DNA from: Oegoconia quadripuncta
Taxonomy: Eukaryota; Arthropoda; Insecta; Lepidoptera; Autostichidae
Direction: 5' to 3'
Length of the DNA stretch: 64,000 nt
Assembly (NCBI GenBank): GCA_949316235.1
Contig: OX438742.1
Coordinates: forward strand, 37,392,853-37,456,852
The notes under the pieces are model-generated. The model worked only from the letters and a program-made list of their open reading frames with translations, was not told the origin of the DNA and made no database searches. How positions within the stretch are numbered: the stretch's first letter is position 1; every line of letters begins with the position of its first letter. The translations under genes and the position numbers were made by a program. Of the stretch, positions 20,572-31,690 are shown one piece after another.

Positions 20572-22695
20572 TACAGGGCGTCCCAAAGTTATGGGACATG
20601 AAGGGGAAGTACCTTAAATATCGTAGATAGTGAATTTTGCTCAAAGAAGACTTTATGTTATTTTTAAAAGTTAGTAATTCTGCATTCATAGATTTTCTAA
20701 AAATTATTTGCTTCGGCTGGGAATCGAACCGACTCAAATGTGAAAAAAAAAACACCCTACTTTTATGATGCCAATCGAAAGAATAGCTAAAAAATAATAA
20801 CTCTGCCTAAGTAACATAGTATTTTAAAAGAAAGGAACAACGTGAAATTAATCATTTTAATCAAATAAAAAACATACATGAAACTGCCGTAGTCAATTAA
20901 GTAGGTATTTTTTTGTAAATTAATTAATTAAATGCTCAAAATGTGATCCCTCTTGTCTTACGCAAATCGCCAATCTTTTAATGAGCCCGCTGCCTGTTGA
21001 TTTTCTAATCATTTTATGGTGAACACTCGATGTGATATGGCACAATTCTGTTTGCAACTCGCCTACGTTCTCGTATCGCTTTTTGTATAGCATATCTTTC
21101 ACGTATCCCCAAAAGAAGAAATCTAATGGTGTGAGGTCCGGGGATCTGGCCGGCCATCTAATCGGTCCATTTGTACCAATCCATGTAGGAAAACATTCAT
21201 TTAGAAAATCTGCTGCTCTCCGACTATTATGAGCCGGAGCTCCATCTTGTTGGAAAATTAAGTTTTCTTGCTCCGCCGCGGAATGGTTTCTTATCTTATC
21301 CCTTAAAATTTGAAGTATTCCTAAATACTTTTCTGTGTTCAAGGTTCCTTGGTAAAAATGGATTAAGAAAACCCGGTTTTTTAAAAGTCCGCACCAACAG
21401 TTGAGTGAAAAACGCACTTGGTTATTAGTTTCAGTCACTCGTAGGGGATTTTCTTTAGACCAAATACGATTATTGTTGCGGTTATACATACCGTTATTGC
21501 TAAAGTTAGATTCGTCTGTCCAAATAATATTATCCAAAAAATTTGGATCTTCGAGCAATCGTGCCTGGATATCAAGACAGAAATTTTTTCTCCTTTCTGT
21601 ATCGCCCGGAAGTAATTTTTGAACCAATCGTCCTTCAACATAACTCTTAAAACCGTGTTTTTTTAATACACGGTGTATTTTACTTTTTGAAACTCCAATT
21701 TCATGTTCTCCTTCTCTCACCGATGCTTTCGGAAAAGCCGAAAAGTAAATTAAAATACCAAGTTCTTCGTCGTTGATCGTATGGTTTTCTTGCTGTGGTT
21801 CTCTTGGGCGTTTATCGAAACGTCCCAGAGTTTTCAAATTGTTCACAAGCCTTTTCAAAACTTTACGAGACGGTATTTGTCTATCAGGATATTTTACGCC
21901 ATACCACCGCAAACTTCTAGAGATATCTTTATCGTTCAAAAAATATGCTTCCATTAGATCAAAACTTACTTGATATGCCATGTTCGCAATAAATTAACAC
22001 AATAACACTTGTGTAAGTGAATTGAGACTAAACAGATCAATATCCGAAAAACAAACGCTCGCACATACTGTTCCATTTTCAAATTTAAGAACAACATTTA
22101 AAAATATCACTTCTTTTTAAAATATCTTAAAAAGTATGCATTCAAACAAACGCTGTCATAAACTGTTCCATTTTCAAATTATAAATTATTTATTTTTGTT
22201 TTTAATTTGCCTTCTGTCTAGCTTACAGAGGACGTATTGAAATACAAGTTTTATCATTTCATCTACACGTGCACTTATAATAAGGAAAACTATGTTAGTA
22301 CCTATTTTATGAAGTGGGTACTTATTTACGAATAATCAATGCTATCTTTGGAATGATAATATCGCTACTTTTCGAACGTCGTCGGCAATAAATAACTTTC
22401 TTGAAATTTGACTCAATCATTTTATGTTGTTCCTTTCTTTTAAAATACTATGTTACTTAGGCAGAGTTATTATTTTTTAGCTATTCTTTCGATTGGCATC
22501 ATAAAAGTAGGGTGTTTTTTTTTTCACATTTAAGTCGGTTCGATTCCCAGCCGAAGCAAGTAATTTTTAGAAAATCTATGAATGCAGAATTACTAACTTT
22601 TAAAAATAACATAAAGTCTTCTTTGAGCAAAATTCACTATCTACAATATTTAAGGTACTTCCCCTTCATGTCCCATAACTTTGGGACGCCCTGTA
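20572..22695 (-). mobile_element. Complete IS630/Tc1/mariner-group transposon, 2124 bp
   Basis: Bounded by TA on each side (20570-20571 and 22696-22697). Terminal inverted repeats of 270 bp (20572-20841 and 22426-22695) start TACAGGGCGTCCCAAAGTTA and differ at only three positions with no indels. The interior carries one intact transposase on the minus strand. Long, nearly identical ends plus an unbroken gene argue for recent insertion and possible activity. The terminal repeats are unusually long for a mariner but are known in some Tc1/mariner groups. Confidence 0.93.
20920..21981 (-). CDS. Tc1/mariner-group transposase, DDD type, intact (353 aa)
   Basis: Residues 1-60 resemble the N-terminal helical DUF4817-like DNA-binding region (YPDRQIPSRKVLKRLVNNLK), and residues 75-115 a second helix-turn-helix (SVREGEHEIGVSKSKIHRVL). 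The catalytic core has D156 in IIWTDESNF, D246 in FQQDGAPAHNSRR and D287 in SPDLTPLDFFFWG. There are 40 residues between the second and third aspartates, against 34 in classic mariners and Tc1; this is closest to the DD41D (rosa-like) grouping. The length is full for the family, with no frameshift or stop. It cuts at its own terminal repeats and inserts at TA. The start ATG at 21981 is followed in frame by the conserved N-terminus. Confidence 0.93.
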   Translation of the reverse strand: MAYQVSFDLMEAYFLNDKDISRSLRWYGVKYPDRQIPSRKVLKRLVNNLKTLGRFDKRPREPQQENHTINDEELGILIYFSAFPKASVREGEHEIGVSKSKIHRVLKKHGFKSYVEGRLVQKLLPGDTERRKNFCLDIQARLLEDPNFLDNIIWTDESNFSNNGMYNRNNNRIWSKENPLRVTETNNQVRFSLNCWCGLLKNRVFLIHFYQGTLNTEKYLGILQILRDKIRNHSAAEQENLIFQQDGAPAHNSRRAADFLNECFPTWIGTNGPIRWPARSPDLTPLDFFFWGYVKDMLYKKRYENVGELQTELCHITSSVHHKMIRKSTGSGLIKRLAICVRQEGSHFEHLIN

Positions 22696-22697
22696 TA

Positions 22698-23445
22698 CAG
22701 TTGTGAACCAAAGGCGATATGGTTTTAAAGGCAAGCAGCCGCACCACACGTGACCGAAAAAAGAAACGGAAAAGAAAGAAACTTACATTTTATTATACAC
22801 AGAAGTATTGAAACCTACTGAATACCTATCGAACTGTCTGGAGGCGATGGTGAAAACATGCCTTCCCGGAGACGACTTTTCTCTGGTCAGACATACCATA
22901 TCAACATTACTTGCCCCATACTTAGGATGGACTGTGAACTTAAGATGATTTTAAGTACCTACCGATAATCTGAGCCTGGTGCATGGACTTATTATTTAAA
23001 CAGGACTGATAACTATCAAAAGAATCATTTAGGAAAATGATCACTATGCCAACGCAATAAGGTATTAAATTGGATGCACCATACACAAAGGCAAATCCGA
23101 GCCGAGAGAGATAATAATAACGGAGGCCGTGTGTCTCGTTCTTACATCTTGCCAGCAAAAAAAATGATTATGATCAACAGTTTTGGCTACTCAAAAATTC
23201 CATTGAAACACTTATATTTTTATGTTATTTTAACAATTATAAATAAACAAATAACATTCGCATTAATTTCTTTTCATATATTCTTAAATCAAACAGAAAA
23301 CATAAATTTTTATTTCGATTTTGTTATTTTTATGGTAACCCTGAAAAGCATGTCATGTCATGGCGGCTCGGTGTGATTTTGAATTTTCTTTGCATTAAAA
23401 GTTTTTTAAAGTATTTGTTATATTATAACAAGTAAAAGGAGTAAA
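22698..23445. other. Spacer, nothing recognised
   Basis: Between the transposon and the THAP reading. Short frames on both strands at 22940-23376 show no motif. A GGCGGCTCGGTGTGATTTTG patch at about 23361-23380 precedes the THAP start. Confidence 0.45.
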
Positions 23446-23887
23446 ATGGTGAAAAAGTGTTGCGTTTATACTTGCCCAAGTGAATCCTATGGTGGTTGCA
23501 ACATATCTTTCCACAGGTAAGCTAAAAATAATATTTTTGTAAATCAAAGAAGTAGGATGCCCATGAATTCTTGAAATGAGTCGAAATATGTGAAATATGT
23601 GTGATTGATTAGGGTCCTGACTGTTGTACTATTATTGCAGTTTCCCAAAAAATGAAGAAATGCGAAATAAATGGCTCACGCCGGCTAATGTCAAAACGCC
23701 AAAGTTTTTTGACAAATATTTTATTACAACATTTGTCCCAAGTAACAAATATATTGTGGTCACCCTGTTAGACAGAGACAAACGGCCTCTACGTTACACA
23801 TCCTGCTCGGCTCGTTTTTCAGCGGCGAGTACTCAGTCCTATGGCCTGGTGAAACTTATGTGTTGCCAGTTAAGGCACAGTACTTAG
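23446..23887 (+). pseudogene. THAP-domain N-terminus, broken
   Basis: ATG 23446 begins MVKKCCVYTCPSES, with the C-x4-C start of a THAP zinc finger, followed by GGCNISFH. A donor (AG|GTAAGC at 23517) and an acceptor (ATTATTGCAG ending 23640) join in phase to give SFHSFPKNEEMRNKW, matching the 'FH-FP-----R--W' block of THAP domains. After the tryptophan the reading loses the family pattern and the required C-x2-H zinc ligands are missing; the frame runs on to a stop at 23887. Either exon 2 ends soon after W and the rest lies elsewhere, or this is a dead 5' fragment. THAP domains bind DNA and occur both in host factors and in P-element transposases. Confidence 0.6.
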
Positions 23888-24235
23888 AGCGCGTACTTTG
23901 GTTAAGGTACGAACAGCAACCTCATTATTATTCTGCTCTTTTGAGACAAGCTCCTTTTAATATTTATAATATTTAGTGGTCAGATTTTTAAATTTATTGT
24001 TACCTGTTGTGGTTGTTGGATGAGACAAAAAAAAACATTGTCTGATATAGTATAATATGTGGAAATCGTAAAATATTTGATTAGCCTTTAATATAGCCGA
24101 CCTTCTGTAATATGTTTTATATTTAATTTTGGCACCAAATTTTGGCTAATGGCCGTGTGGTTCCCGAATATAGAATAGAACAAACACGTCTATTCCCTTA
24201 TGGATTTCGTAGGTATCTACATTAGTTATGTCGTC

Positions 24236-24370
24236 AATCATGTCGTAAACGGCGGCTAAACATTGTGAAATTAACAGCAAACAGCAGTTATGGCAGCAGC
24301 GTCATTGGTCCGGAGCTCACAGAACAATGTGTGATCGCTAACTCGCATAACCAGAGCGAGACGATTAGAA
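24236..24370 (+). repeat. Dispersed repeat with a 59-bp near-identical second copy
   Basis: 24236-24294 and 25058-25116 are the same 59-bp sequence (AATCATGTCGTAAACGGCGG onward) with one mismatch. A related copy in reverse, sharing ATTGGTCCGGAGCTC and TGATGGC, lies at about 36990-37100. The pair brackets the foldback MITE at 24492. Family unknown. Confidence 0.7.
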
Positions 24371-24491
24371 CAAATCTTCCCATGAAAGCGATGCAAGTCG
24401 TTACATCGGAGAAGCCTTAAAGGTATGTTCAGTTCCACACGACTATCATAGGTTGATAATGTATATGTACGCGTGACTAGTATTTAATTAA

Positions 24492-24846
24492 GAGGGTTTA
24501 TTCAGTCCAGTGGCAATCTCATAGGATAAATTAAAATTTCTTTTTCAATACAGAATAAATCAAAAAAATCTCACCCACCTGCACTCGAGAAGCCTAAAAG
24601 CTAATTACAAATGATACCTAAATAGCTTTATTTGGGGGTCATTTTCCAGAATTCACGATTATAAAAAAGTAGCCGTTTTTATCAACGATTTGAAATTCTC
24701 GAAAATAACCGTAATTAAAATATATGTATTATTTATATTTAGCTTTTAGGTTTCTTGAGTCGAGGTCTGAGCGATTTTTTGACTTATTCTGTATTTAAAA
24801 AGGAATCTTAATTTATCCAGTGAGCCACTGGACGGAATTAACCCTC
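24492..24846. mobile_element. Foldback MITE, family M1, TTAA-flanked, 355 bp
   Basis: Flanked by TTAA on both sides (24488-24491 and 24847-24850). Imperfect terminal inverted repeats of about 120 bp start GAGGGTT and share GTCCAGTGGC, ATACAGAATAA and CTAAAAGCTAA. No coding capacity. The TTAA duplication suggests mobilisation by a piggyBac-type transposase. A partial relative is at 14046-14266. Confidence 0.85.
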
Positions 24847-25057
24847 TTAATCGTAACACAAAATCAAGTGCAAAACCACGGAGCTATTAATTGCACCGCC
24901 AAAAACCAAAGGATAACAAACAATAAAACACAATGCGACACAATACGTAAGTATTCGTATTCACTGTATTCGGGCTTCTTATTTGCTGTGACGTCACGTG
25001 GAAAATGTGCTCAATTTTCCATACATGTTGTATGGGAAATTCTCTTTTCTTTTCGTT

Positions 25058-25116
25058 AATCATGTCGTAAACGGCGGCTAAACATTGTGAAATTAACAGC
25101 AAACAGCAGTGATGGC
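25058..25116 (+). repeat. 59-bp direct repeat, second copy
   Basis: Matches 24236-24294 at 58 of 59 positions. It is followed at once by the LINE tail at 25120. Confidence 0.8.
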
Positions 25117-25119
25117 TTG

Positions 25120-25572
25120 GTTAATACATCATTTATGGGACACTGTATACGCTTTTATAACCTTATACCTGAGAATATCATTAATCTAAATGAAAAACAA
25201 TTAAAAACCATGTCAAAACAACATTAACAAAAAAAGGTTATTACAAAATTAGTGACTACCTGAATGACAAAAACGCTTGGTATACTTCGCCCAGCTCCCA
25301 AAAATTATAAAATTGTTGTTTGTTAAAAATGTTGTATACTTTTATATATATATATATATAAAAGAAAAGAAAATGATCCTGTGGGTTTCTTGCGCCGCTT
25401 CTTTTCCCACAGATGATTTCCCTTTCCGAAGCGGTGGTAGCTTGGACATAGGTACTGACTGACCGAAAAATGCTTAGCCCTATTTTTATTTCCAATAGAT
25501 TTAAATTGACATTCAACAAATGATATCATGTATCTTACGTTGAAATAAAATGCTTTGAGTTTGAGTTTGAGT
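25120..25572 (+). mobile_element. LINE 3' end with TTTGAG tail
   Basis: Starts with a frame-broken RT C-terminus (ACGCTTTTATAACCTTATAC, reading RFYNLIPENI), continues through a 3' UTR with a TA microsatellite at 25345-25362 and TTGCGCCGCTTC, and ends AATAAAATGC followed by TTTGAG repeated, the simple tail typical of some insect LINEs. Same family as 12880, 13965 and 36216. Confidence 0.75.
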
Positions 25573-27059
25573 TATTCCTGAAAGTTGAAATACATAACTT
25601 ACCTACCTAGACTGACCCCACATATACCTACCTACTTAAATTCCATAACAGCAAGAGGATCGAACGGGATGACTTTTTTTTTTAATCTAAATATGCACTG
25701 TTTTTCTCAATGAATGTACTTAACTACTTATTTATCAAAATCTGTGATTGCAGAAGTAAATTACTCCAAAAGTTACCAGTTAGCGCAGGTGACAGCTTCT
25801 AATAGGTCCGACAATATTTGGTAAAACAGATTAAAGAAAACAATTAAAGAAGTAAAACTATCGTCCCACAAAAAAAAAACGGTTCTACAAAAGTTGGAGC
25901 AAGTATGACAGACTCTCGCTGACCCTATTCCATTTTTTTATGTTTGGAACACATAAACACTCATGTTTAGGTTATCTATCTCTGACCACCCCATTTGGGA
26001 TAAAGTTCAAATAAGGTCTTTTTGGCTATATTCTGGTGTCAAATAAATATTTGGTTACCTATGAAATTGGCGTTTTGTATGAAGAATTTCATTAAGACTG
26101 TTTTCTCCATACAAACATTTTTGAAATTTTTTTGGAAACGGCAAATCCAAATTTAGCTAAACTTTGTGTGTATTATCGGATAACATTAAGTTAAGTTAAT
26201 TTTTAAAAGTAACGGCTTTATAAAAGTTTCTGCGAATCTAAGAAATAATATGGGAAGCTCATGAAAAGAGCTGTGTTCAAGTTTTTTTATTATGTGATTT
26301 AGCTCAGACATTAAAAAATATTTCATGTAAAACCTTGAAGATATATTCTATTTTCGAAATAAAAAACAAATTTGGAAATAGCTATTATAAAATCGTAGGA
26401 GTTGGTAGATTATGATTAACGAAGAAAAAATCTCCAATTTCATAGGTAAAGACCTAATATATGTCTATGTTGTATATGTACGTATGTAATCACTAATTTC
26501 CACCCTATATAATAATCTAAATTATTACAACCTAGGGAGCAGAGGAGCTGAGTAATGAAAATCTTCAATGGCAATAAACTCATCGAATTTGGCTCGTCTG
26601 ATTTGTTAGGAGTCCAATTCATTGAAAATGGTGATGGATTAATTATTATTGTTTTTTTTTGTTTCAATCTAACTGTATTTTTAATAACACTTGAAAAAAT
26701 GGAGCTCAATGCTTACTGAATATCTATTTACGGAATGTGGCGGCGCTATTCCGATCAAAATATGCTAAGCTCCCTGAGAGATTAATTAATACATTTTCTC
26801 GTAGTCGGTAGGGGTTAACCCGCAAAAGATTTAAATAGATTATGCAAAATGAAAACCCCAGGCCACCGGTCTGTGGTAATCACAATCTCCACCTAGATTT
26901 TGCAAGAGACTGGTTACCCCGCTGTACTATTTCATAGCTAAGTATTTTTCATAACGGTCTATGAGATCAGGAATAACTATTTCAGTATTTAAAACCAAAA
27001 AAATCCAACAGCGTATTTTGTATTTTATGTAATAAAATGTATCCTATACCTATGGCACT
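25573..27059. other. Spacer with one family P repeat end
   Basis: 25925-26010 holds a family P end (TGACCACCCCATTTGGGATA). The rest is AT-rich with no feature named. The 89-codon minus frame at 26440-26709 has no motif. Confidence 0.5.
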
Positions 27060-27332
27060 CTGGAGGTCAAGATGAAAACAGCGACACCTTGCACTTCAAA
27101 ATGGGTCAGACCGTTTAGGCTGCAGGAGCGTACTGACTCGGAAACCTCATCGTATTTGGGGAACTGGCTATCTTATATCTGACAACCGGAACACAACAAT
27201 GATATATTGTAACTAGCCAACATTACAATGCCCTACCACCAACCAAACCGAATACCAAATAATTGTACCCCGAACCCGAAACCTCCGATTCGTAAACCCA
27301 ATGTTGTTTTCATTGAGGCACTGAGGCGGTAG
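27060..27332 (-). repeat. tRNA-headed SINE, family B, copy 2
   Basis: Minus orientation: ends GAGGCACTGAGGCGGT at the head side, with CCGATTCGTAAACCCAATGT and CAACCGGAACACAAC in the body. More diverged than copy 1, including a damaged B-box (CGAACCCGAAACC). Confidence 0.75.
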
Positions 27333-28189
27333 AACGGACGAATGGACGAAACAGACGAACGGACGAATGGAGCTCTATACTTACAGAAACGTTGACAGAA
27401 TTCCGTTTGTTAGTAACAGGTTAGATTATAATAAAATAACATATAAATTTAAAGACATTGGGACGAGTAAGTACGCTTTTGAAAAATATATAAACCTTAA
27501 ATGAATAGCGATAGAGACTATTTTCAAATTAACCGTTGACACAGTTAATGAATATTCAAGAGCTTTGCCGCTAGGCAAGAGAAAAATTTCAATTTGAAGC
27601 CCATTGACAGCCTAATGACTATGTACTTAAGTACTTCTTATACTATGAGCCCACTATGAAAAACTGCTGTGAACGGTACTAAGCGGATTTAATTTTATGC
27701 ACTCTTTGAATTTTATTTCTTAAGTGATACGGCTCCTGCCAATTAGCGAGCAGAAGCTAAGAGAATGAATTGAAGTACCAAGGTAAATGAGAATCTTTAC
27801 CCTTCTTCAATTTATTCGTACGAAATAAAAATTATAGTAGGTAGTTAATAATCTAGTCGTAATGATAATCTGCTGTCATGACAAATCGTGAACATTACAG
27901 CATATGTACCCCAAATGTGTGTGTTGCTCAGCGCGTGGCGATTAATTTGCCTCAAATGCGGGACTCTTATTGACTGTTTGTGTGTTCTCATATGTAAGTA
28001 TTTGTTTGTGCTATTTTCCTGTATAAGTATGTATAAATCAAAATATTTTTTACCTTATGGTACAAGTAAGTATACGGCATACAAGTATAAGTATATTGAT
28101 ATTTGTATACTTTGTGGTAATATGAAAGTCATTAACTAGGTAGATATTGTGAGTCGCGTATAAAGATTAAGTAGGTTTTATGATTTTAT
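27333..28189. other. Spacer, nothing recognised
   Basis: Starts with a short GGACGAA-rich run (27334-27370: ACGGACGAATGGACG and similar units). The 83-codon frame at 27888-28139 has no family motif. Confidence 0.45.
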
Positions 28190-28336
28190 GGCCTGTATTA
28201 ATAAACCAGTTTTCAAGATTGACGTGGCCTCAAGTTGACGCTTGAGAATCTGTTGCATATTAAAACAGCATCAGAGAAAATGGTCTTGAGACTGAGACGC
28301 GATCTCAATCTCAAGAACGATTTATTAATACAGGCC
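28190..28336 (+). mobile_element. Foldback MITE, family M3, first of an inverted pair
   Basis: Ends are inverted repeats beginning GGCCTGTATTAATAAA. The interior contains TCAAGTTGACGCTTGAGAAT and CTGTTGCATAT. 147 bp, with no coding capacity. Its partner at 28370 is the same family in the opposite orientation, 33 bp away. Confidence 0.8.
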
Positions 28337-28369
28337 TTTGATGTAAATTTAAAACGTCCGGAAACTATG

Positions 28370-28540
28370 GGCCTATTAATAAATCATTCTTGAGATTGAG
28401 ATCGCGTCAATACTATTTATTTTTAAAACTGTTTTTATATGCAACAGATTCTCAAGCGTCAACTTAAGGTCACCATGAGAGGACCAAGGTTGAGGTCAAG
28501 ATTGATCTTGAGAACGGTTTATTAATACGAGCATATGGCC
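28370..28540 (-). mobile_element. Foldback MITE, family M3, second of an inverted pair
   Basis: The reverse complement of the first copy over most of its length (ATATGCAACAG, ATTCTCAAGCGTCAACTTAA). With the first copy it forms a 351-bp inverted structure that would fold into a long hairpin if transcribed. Confidence 0.8.
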
Positions 28541-29865
28541 ACAATAATCCAGTAAATCCAATCCAGGTTAACAATTCAACTGTGGTAAGTTTAAATACCT
28601 TCGAAATGACTGAATACCTACCTACGACCTACCAGAAAGATATACATACCACAGCCACGCCCAGACAGTAAAGTAAGTTAAATACGCGTTTTAACTACGC
28701 ATTATGAATTTGCGGCACTTGCCTTTGAAACATCGGGCATGTGGTCGTCCGACACCAAAAAATTTAAAGGTGGTGTCGGACATGCTAATTCTATCTACAG
28801 GCGACCCGCAACGCGGGTACCGACAAACAATGCCGCAGCTTGGAGAGGTCATGGATGTTTAGATAAATATTTATGTGGTTTTTGACGGTATTTGAATGAG
28901 TAACGTAGCGTTTTTATTTATAACTGCAGTTTCTATATTTTGAGTAAGAGTATATGTTACGCTTGAAGTGCCATCGACTGTACCTACAGCATTGCAACCG
29001 ATTCGATCAACGCCAGAGTTATAAGCGAGTCTCATGAGTGTTCCGCTGGTGTCCCGCGGCCATCTTACACTGGCAGCATTACCATCGACGTACTAGCGAC
29101 TGTGCAGTGGTTCTCTCCCTTTCTTTGTGCTATCATCGTTAAAAGGAAATTTCAAAGGGAATTTCCCAAACGGAAAATAAAATGTGCAAACTGTAATGAG
29201 AAACGTGGCAGACGAAAATTGCCAATTGGGTGATTGTTTCTGTAACCTACAAACATTGCGTAGATATCTTTATAAAAACGCGTAATACAAAATTTGATAA
29301 AACACAAATGCAAAGGAATTTATATAAACACCGGGAATAATGTTTGTATAATATATCACACAGAGATTTACCCTTACCTGGATACAAACCGACCATCGTT
29401 GGTGTTGAAATTTATAATTAGATAGATAGAATAAAAAATAATTATACAAATACTTTTTATTGCTGTAATAACAAAGTTAATAATAATATAATAGATTGAA
29501 TATCGCCGAGCGGTTCATGTCCGTGCTTTCTTATCTTAATAATCAGACATTTTGAAATAGCCTCTTGCACATAGTTTTCGTTAAAATGTGGTTTTCAAAA
29601 AAAAAAAAATTTAATATCTTCTTATCGTATAAGCATAGGGTTCCTATCGTAAAAGCATAGACATGGAATCCTTGAATGACTTAGTGACTTTGTGTAAACT
29701 ATACTGTCATGAACAGCAAGTTTAACAATCGGAACACAACAACAATGCTTTCAACATTGCTACATGATGGCGATTTAGATAAGGTTTTTCAAAATGCCTA
29801 CCATGTACCCCGCAAACGAATTAAATACCATACATATAATAAGTCATCATACATACTCGTACATA
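28541..29865. other. Spacer with one short hairpin
   Basis: An 11-bp perfect hairpin (GTCCGACACCA at 28747-28757, its complement at 28771-28781) lies in a GTGGTCGTCCGAC patch. Otherwise no feature named. Confidence 0.5.
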
Positions 29866-30122
29866 CATAATGTAACGCCTGTTTCCCGTAGCGGTAGGCA
29901 GAGACCACAGACTTCCACTTGCTACGATCCTGACACACCTCTTCTGCTTCCTTCACTCTCATAAGGTAGTTCATACATGCTCGTCGGTTTACTTGACTTG
30001 GCCTTTCTTTAAGACGTCCCCGATTTGATCATGGTACGTTCGTCGTGGTCTTTCTCGACCAACACTACCATCCACATTTGCTTCGTATATCTCTTTCGTA
30101 AGTCTTCTTTCGATCTCAGCAT
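29866..30122 (-). pseudogene. LINE RT C-terminal remnant
   Basis: The minus strand reads [17 protein letters not shown], then in broken frames YGKR/YGNR-like residues. This is the 'GRPRRTY-DQI-DVLKKGQ ... R-RWK' C-terminal signature of a widespread lepidopteran LINE. Stops interrupt it. Confidence 0.65.
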
Positions 30123-30516
30123 AATAATTAATAAGTCATCAATAAGAGGGATTTAGATCAATGACATCTTGATTAAACATCATTCGATAAGACAGATGAG
30201 GCTACAAACGTCAGATATTACAAATGTCACACTCTATAGATATCAATTTTTACAAATATCAGAATCACTTGGACGAGTTCAATTCTCAGACTTTGGTTTT
30301 CTTTTCATCAGGTACAGGGTGAGGAAATCCCTATTGGTGAGTACGGGAAGATGGTTGATTAAGCGCATTAAAGACAACCAATTGCCATAAAATAAAAAAA
30401 TTGACAGAATCTTCAAATGACAGAATCACTTCGACGTATCCAAGTTCCATATTTTGTTTTTTGTTTGGTGAGGGGGGAAAATAAAAGCAAACAAAGGAAA
30501 ACCCTACTAGGAATAA

Positions 30517-30790
30517 TAAATAAATAAATTTGCGCATACACACAGCGTCATCTAGTTCTACACTAAGCAACTACTCGTAGACTTGTATTGTGGATACCAG
30601 ATAGTTGATAAACTACACAAATACATTTTTGTAAATAAATACATATATATATAAATGAAAAACATTTAAGTATAACTCGGGTATACATGTCTTATTAATC
30701 ATACAAACATATGCCCCCTAGCGGGATTCGTACCCGTGACCTTTTGGTACAGCAGTCAGAGTTTCTAACCACTACATCAAATAGGTCGTC
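30517..30790 (-). repeat. tRNA-headed SINE, family A, copy 3, with target duplication
   Basis: Complete order from A/T tail to tRNA-like head. AGGAATAA occurs immediately at both borders (30509-30516 and 30791-30798), a probable target-site duplication. Confidence 0.88.
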
Positions 30791-30798
30791 AGGAATAA

Positions 30799-31504
30799 AA
30801 CTAAATGAAAAGAAACATATTTATATATAACTCACAGATACAGTGATGTCTTAAGCTCGTTGCCCTGTGGAGTTAGTATGCTATTTTATTATGGAGGCGT
30901 CATCGGGTTTACTTCGGACATCACCGTTTTTATGTGTAGATTTAGAAATATTATCTTATTTCATTGTAATTGTTAAGTGAAATGAATAGGTTAAATGAAT
31001 TTCGGCGGGCCGTCTTTGACTATTACATCAGTTAAATTTAATCAAACCCGCGACCTCCACTTTGTAAACCTGATGTTGCTTACGTTGATCCACCGATGCG
31101 GTTAGGTTTGCCCATCTACCCACTAATTACATAAACCAAATGTTCTACCTAAGTTCTACCTACCTAATTCTAAAAAGGTAGTTCTACATTTTTCTTCACT
31201 TAACTAGTAGAAAATTTTCCTACAAATGATATAATACGACGCCAACTGGATGGAGCCTTTAAAGTTGTTTACAAGCTCGAGAAGTCGAGATACCAATTTC
31301 CAAACAACATTGCTGAGAATCATGGAACTCGATCTTCTTTCCAATTAAAAGTAACTAAGGATACAGGCAGATAGGTACTGGAGATAGAAGTGCAATGCAA
31401 AGAGGTAAGTACTTTAAGTCTTACCACGATAAATGGGTTATGCTTAATAAATAGACTTAGCAAAGCTTTTCCTATGGATACTAGATAACGGATAAACATA
31501 CATA
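30799..31504. other. Spacer with a decayed family B SINE end
   Basis: About 31046-31105 resembles, in reverse, the head of SINE family B (AACCCGCGACCTCC, GTAAACCTGATGTTGCTTAC). The rest is unassigned. Confidence 0.4.
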
Positions 31505-31690
31505 AATGTAACTAATATTATAAATTCGAAAGATTGGATGTTTGTTTGTTTGTTGCTCAATCACGGCGAAACGGGTGAACGGATTTGGATGAAATTTGGT
31601 ATATAGGTAGAATATACCCTGGATTAAGACATAGAATACTTTTATCCCGATAAAGTGAGTAGTACCCGCGGGATTAACAAATTTGCTACT
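31505..31690 (+). repeat. Lepidopteran interspersed repeat, family N
   Basis: Starts AATATTATAAATTCGAAAG, then GTTTGTTTGTTGCTCAATC, ACGGATTTGGATGAAATTTG and ATCCCGATAAAGTGAGTAG, then CCCGCGGG. Best plus-orientation copy in the window. Noncoding. Confidence 0.75.

Noticed and set aside
20516..20755. 79-codon frames near 20516-20755 and 22512-22706
   Set aside because: Both lie in the transposon's terminal inverted repeats and are near-identical because the repeats are.
21032..21973. Plus-strand and other minus-strand frames inside the transposase
   Set aside because: They are shadows of the intact 353-codon transposase in other frames.
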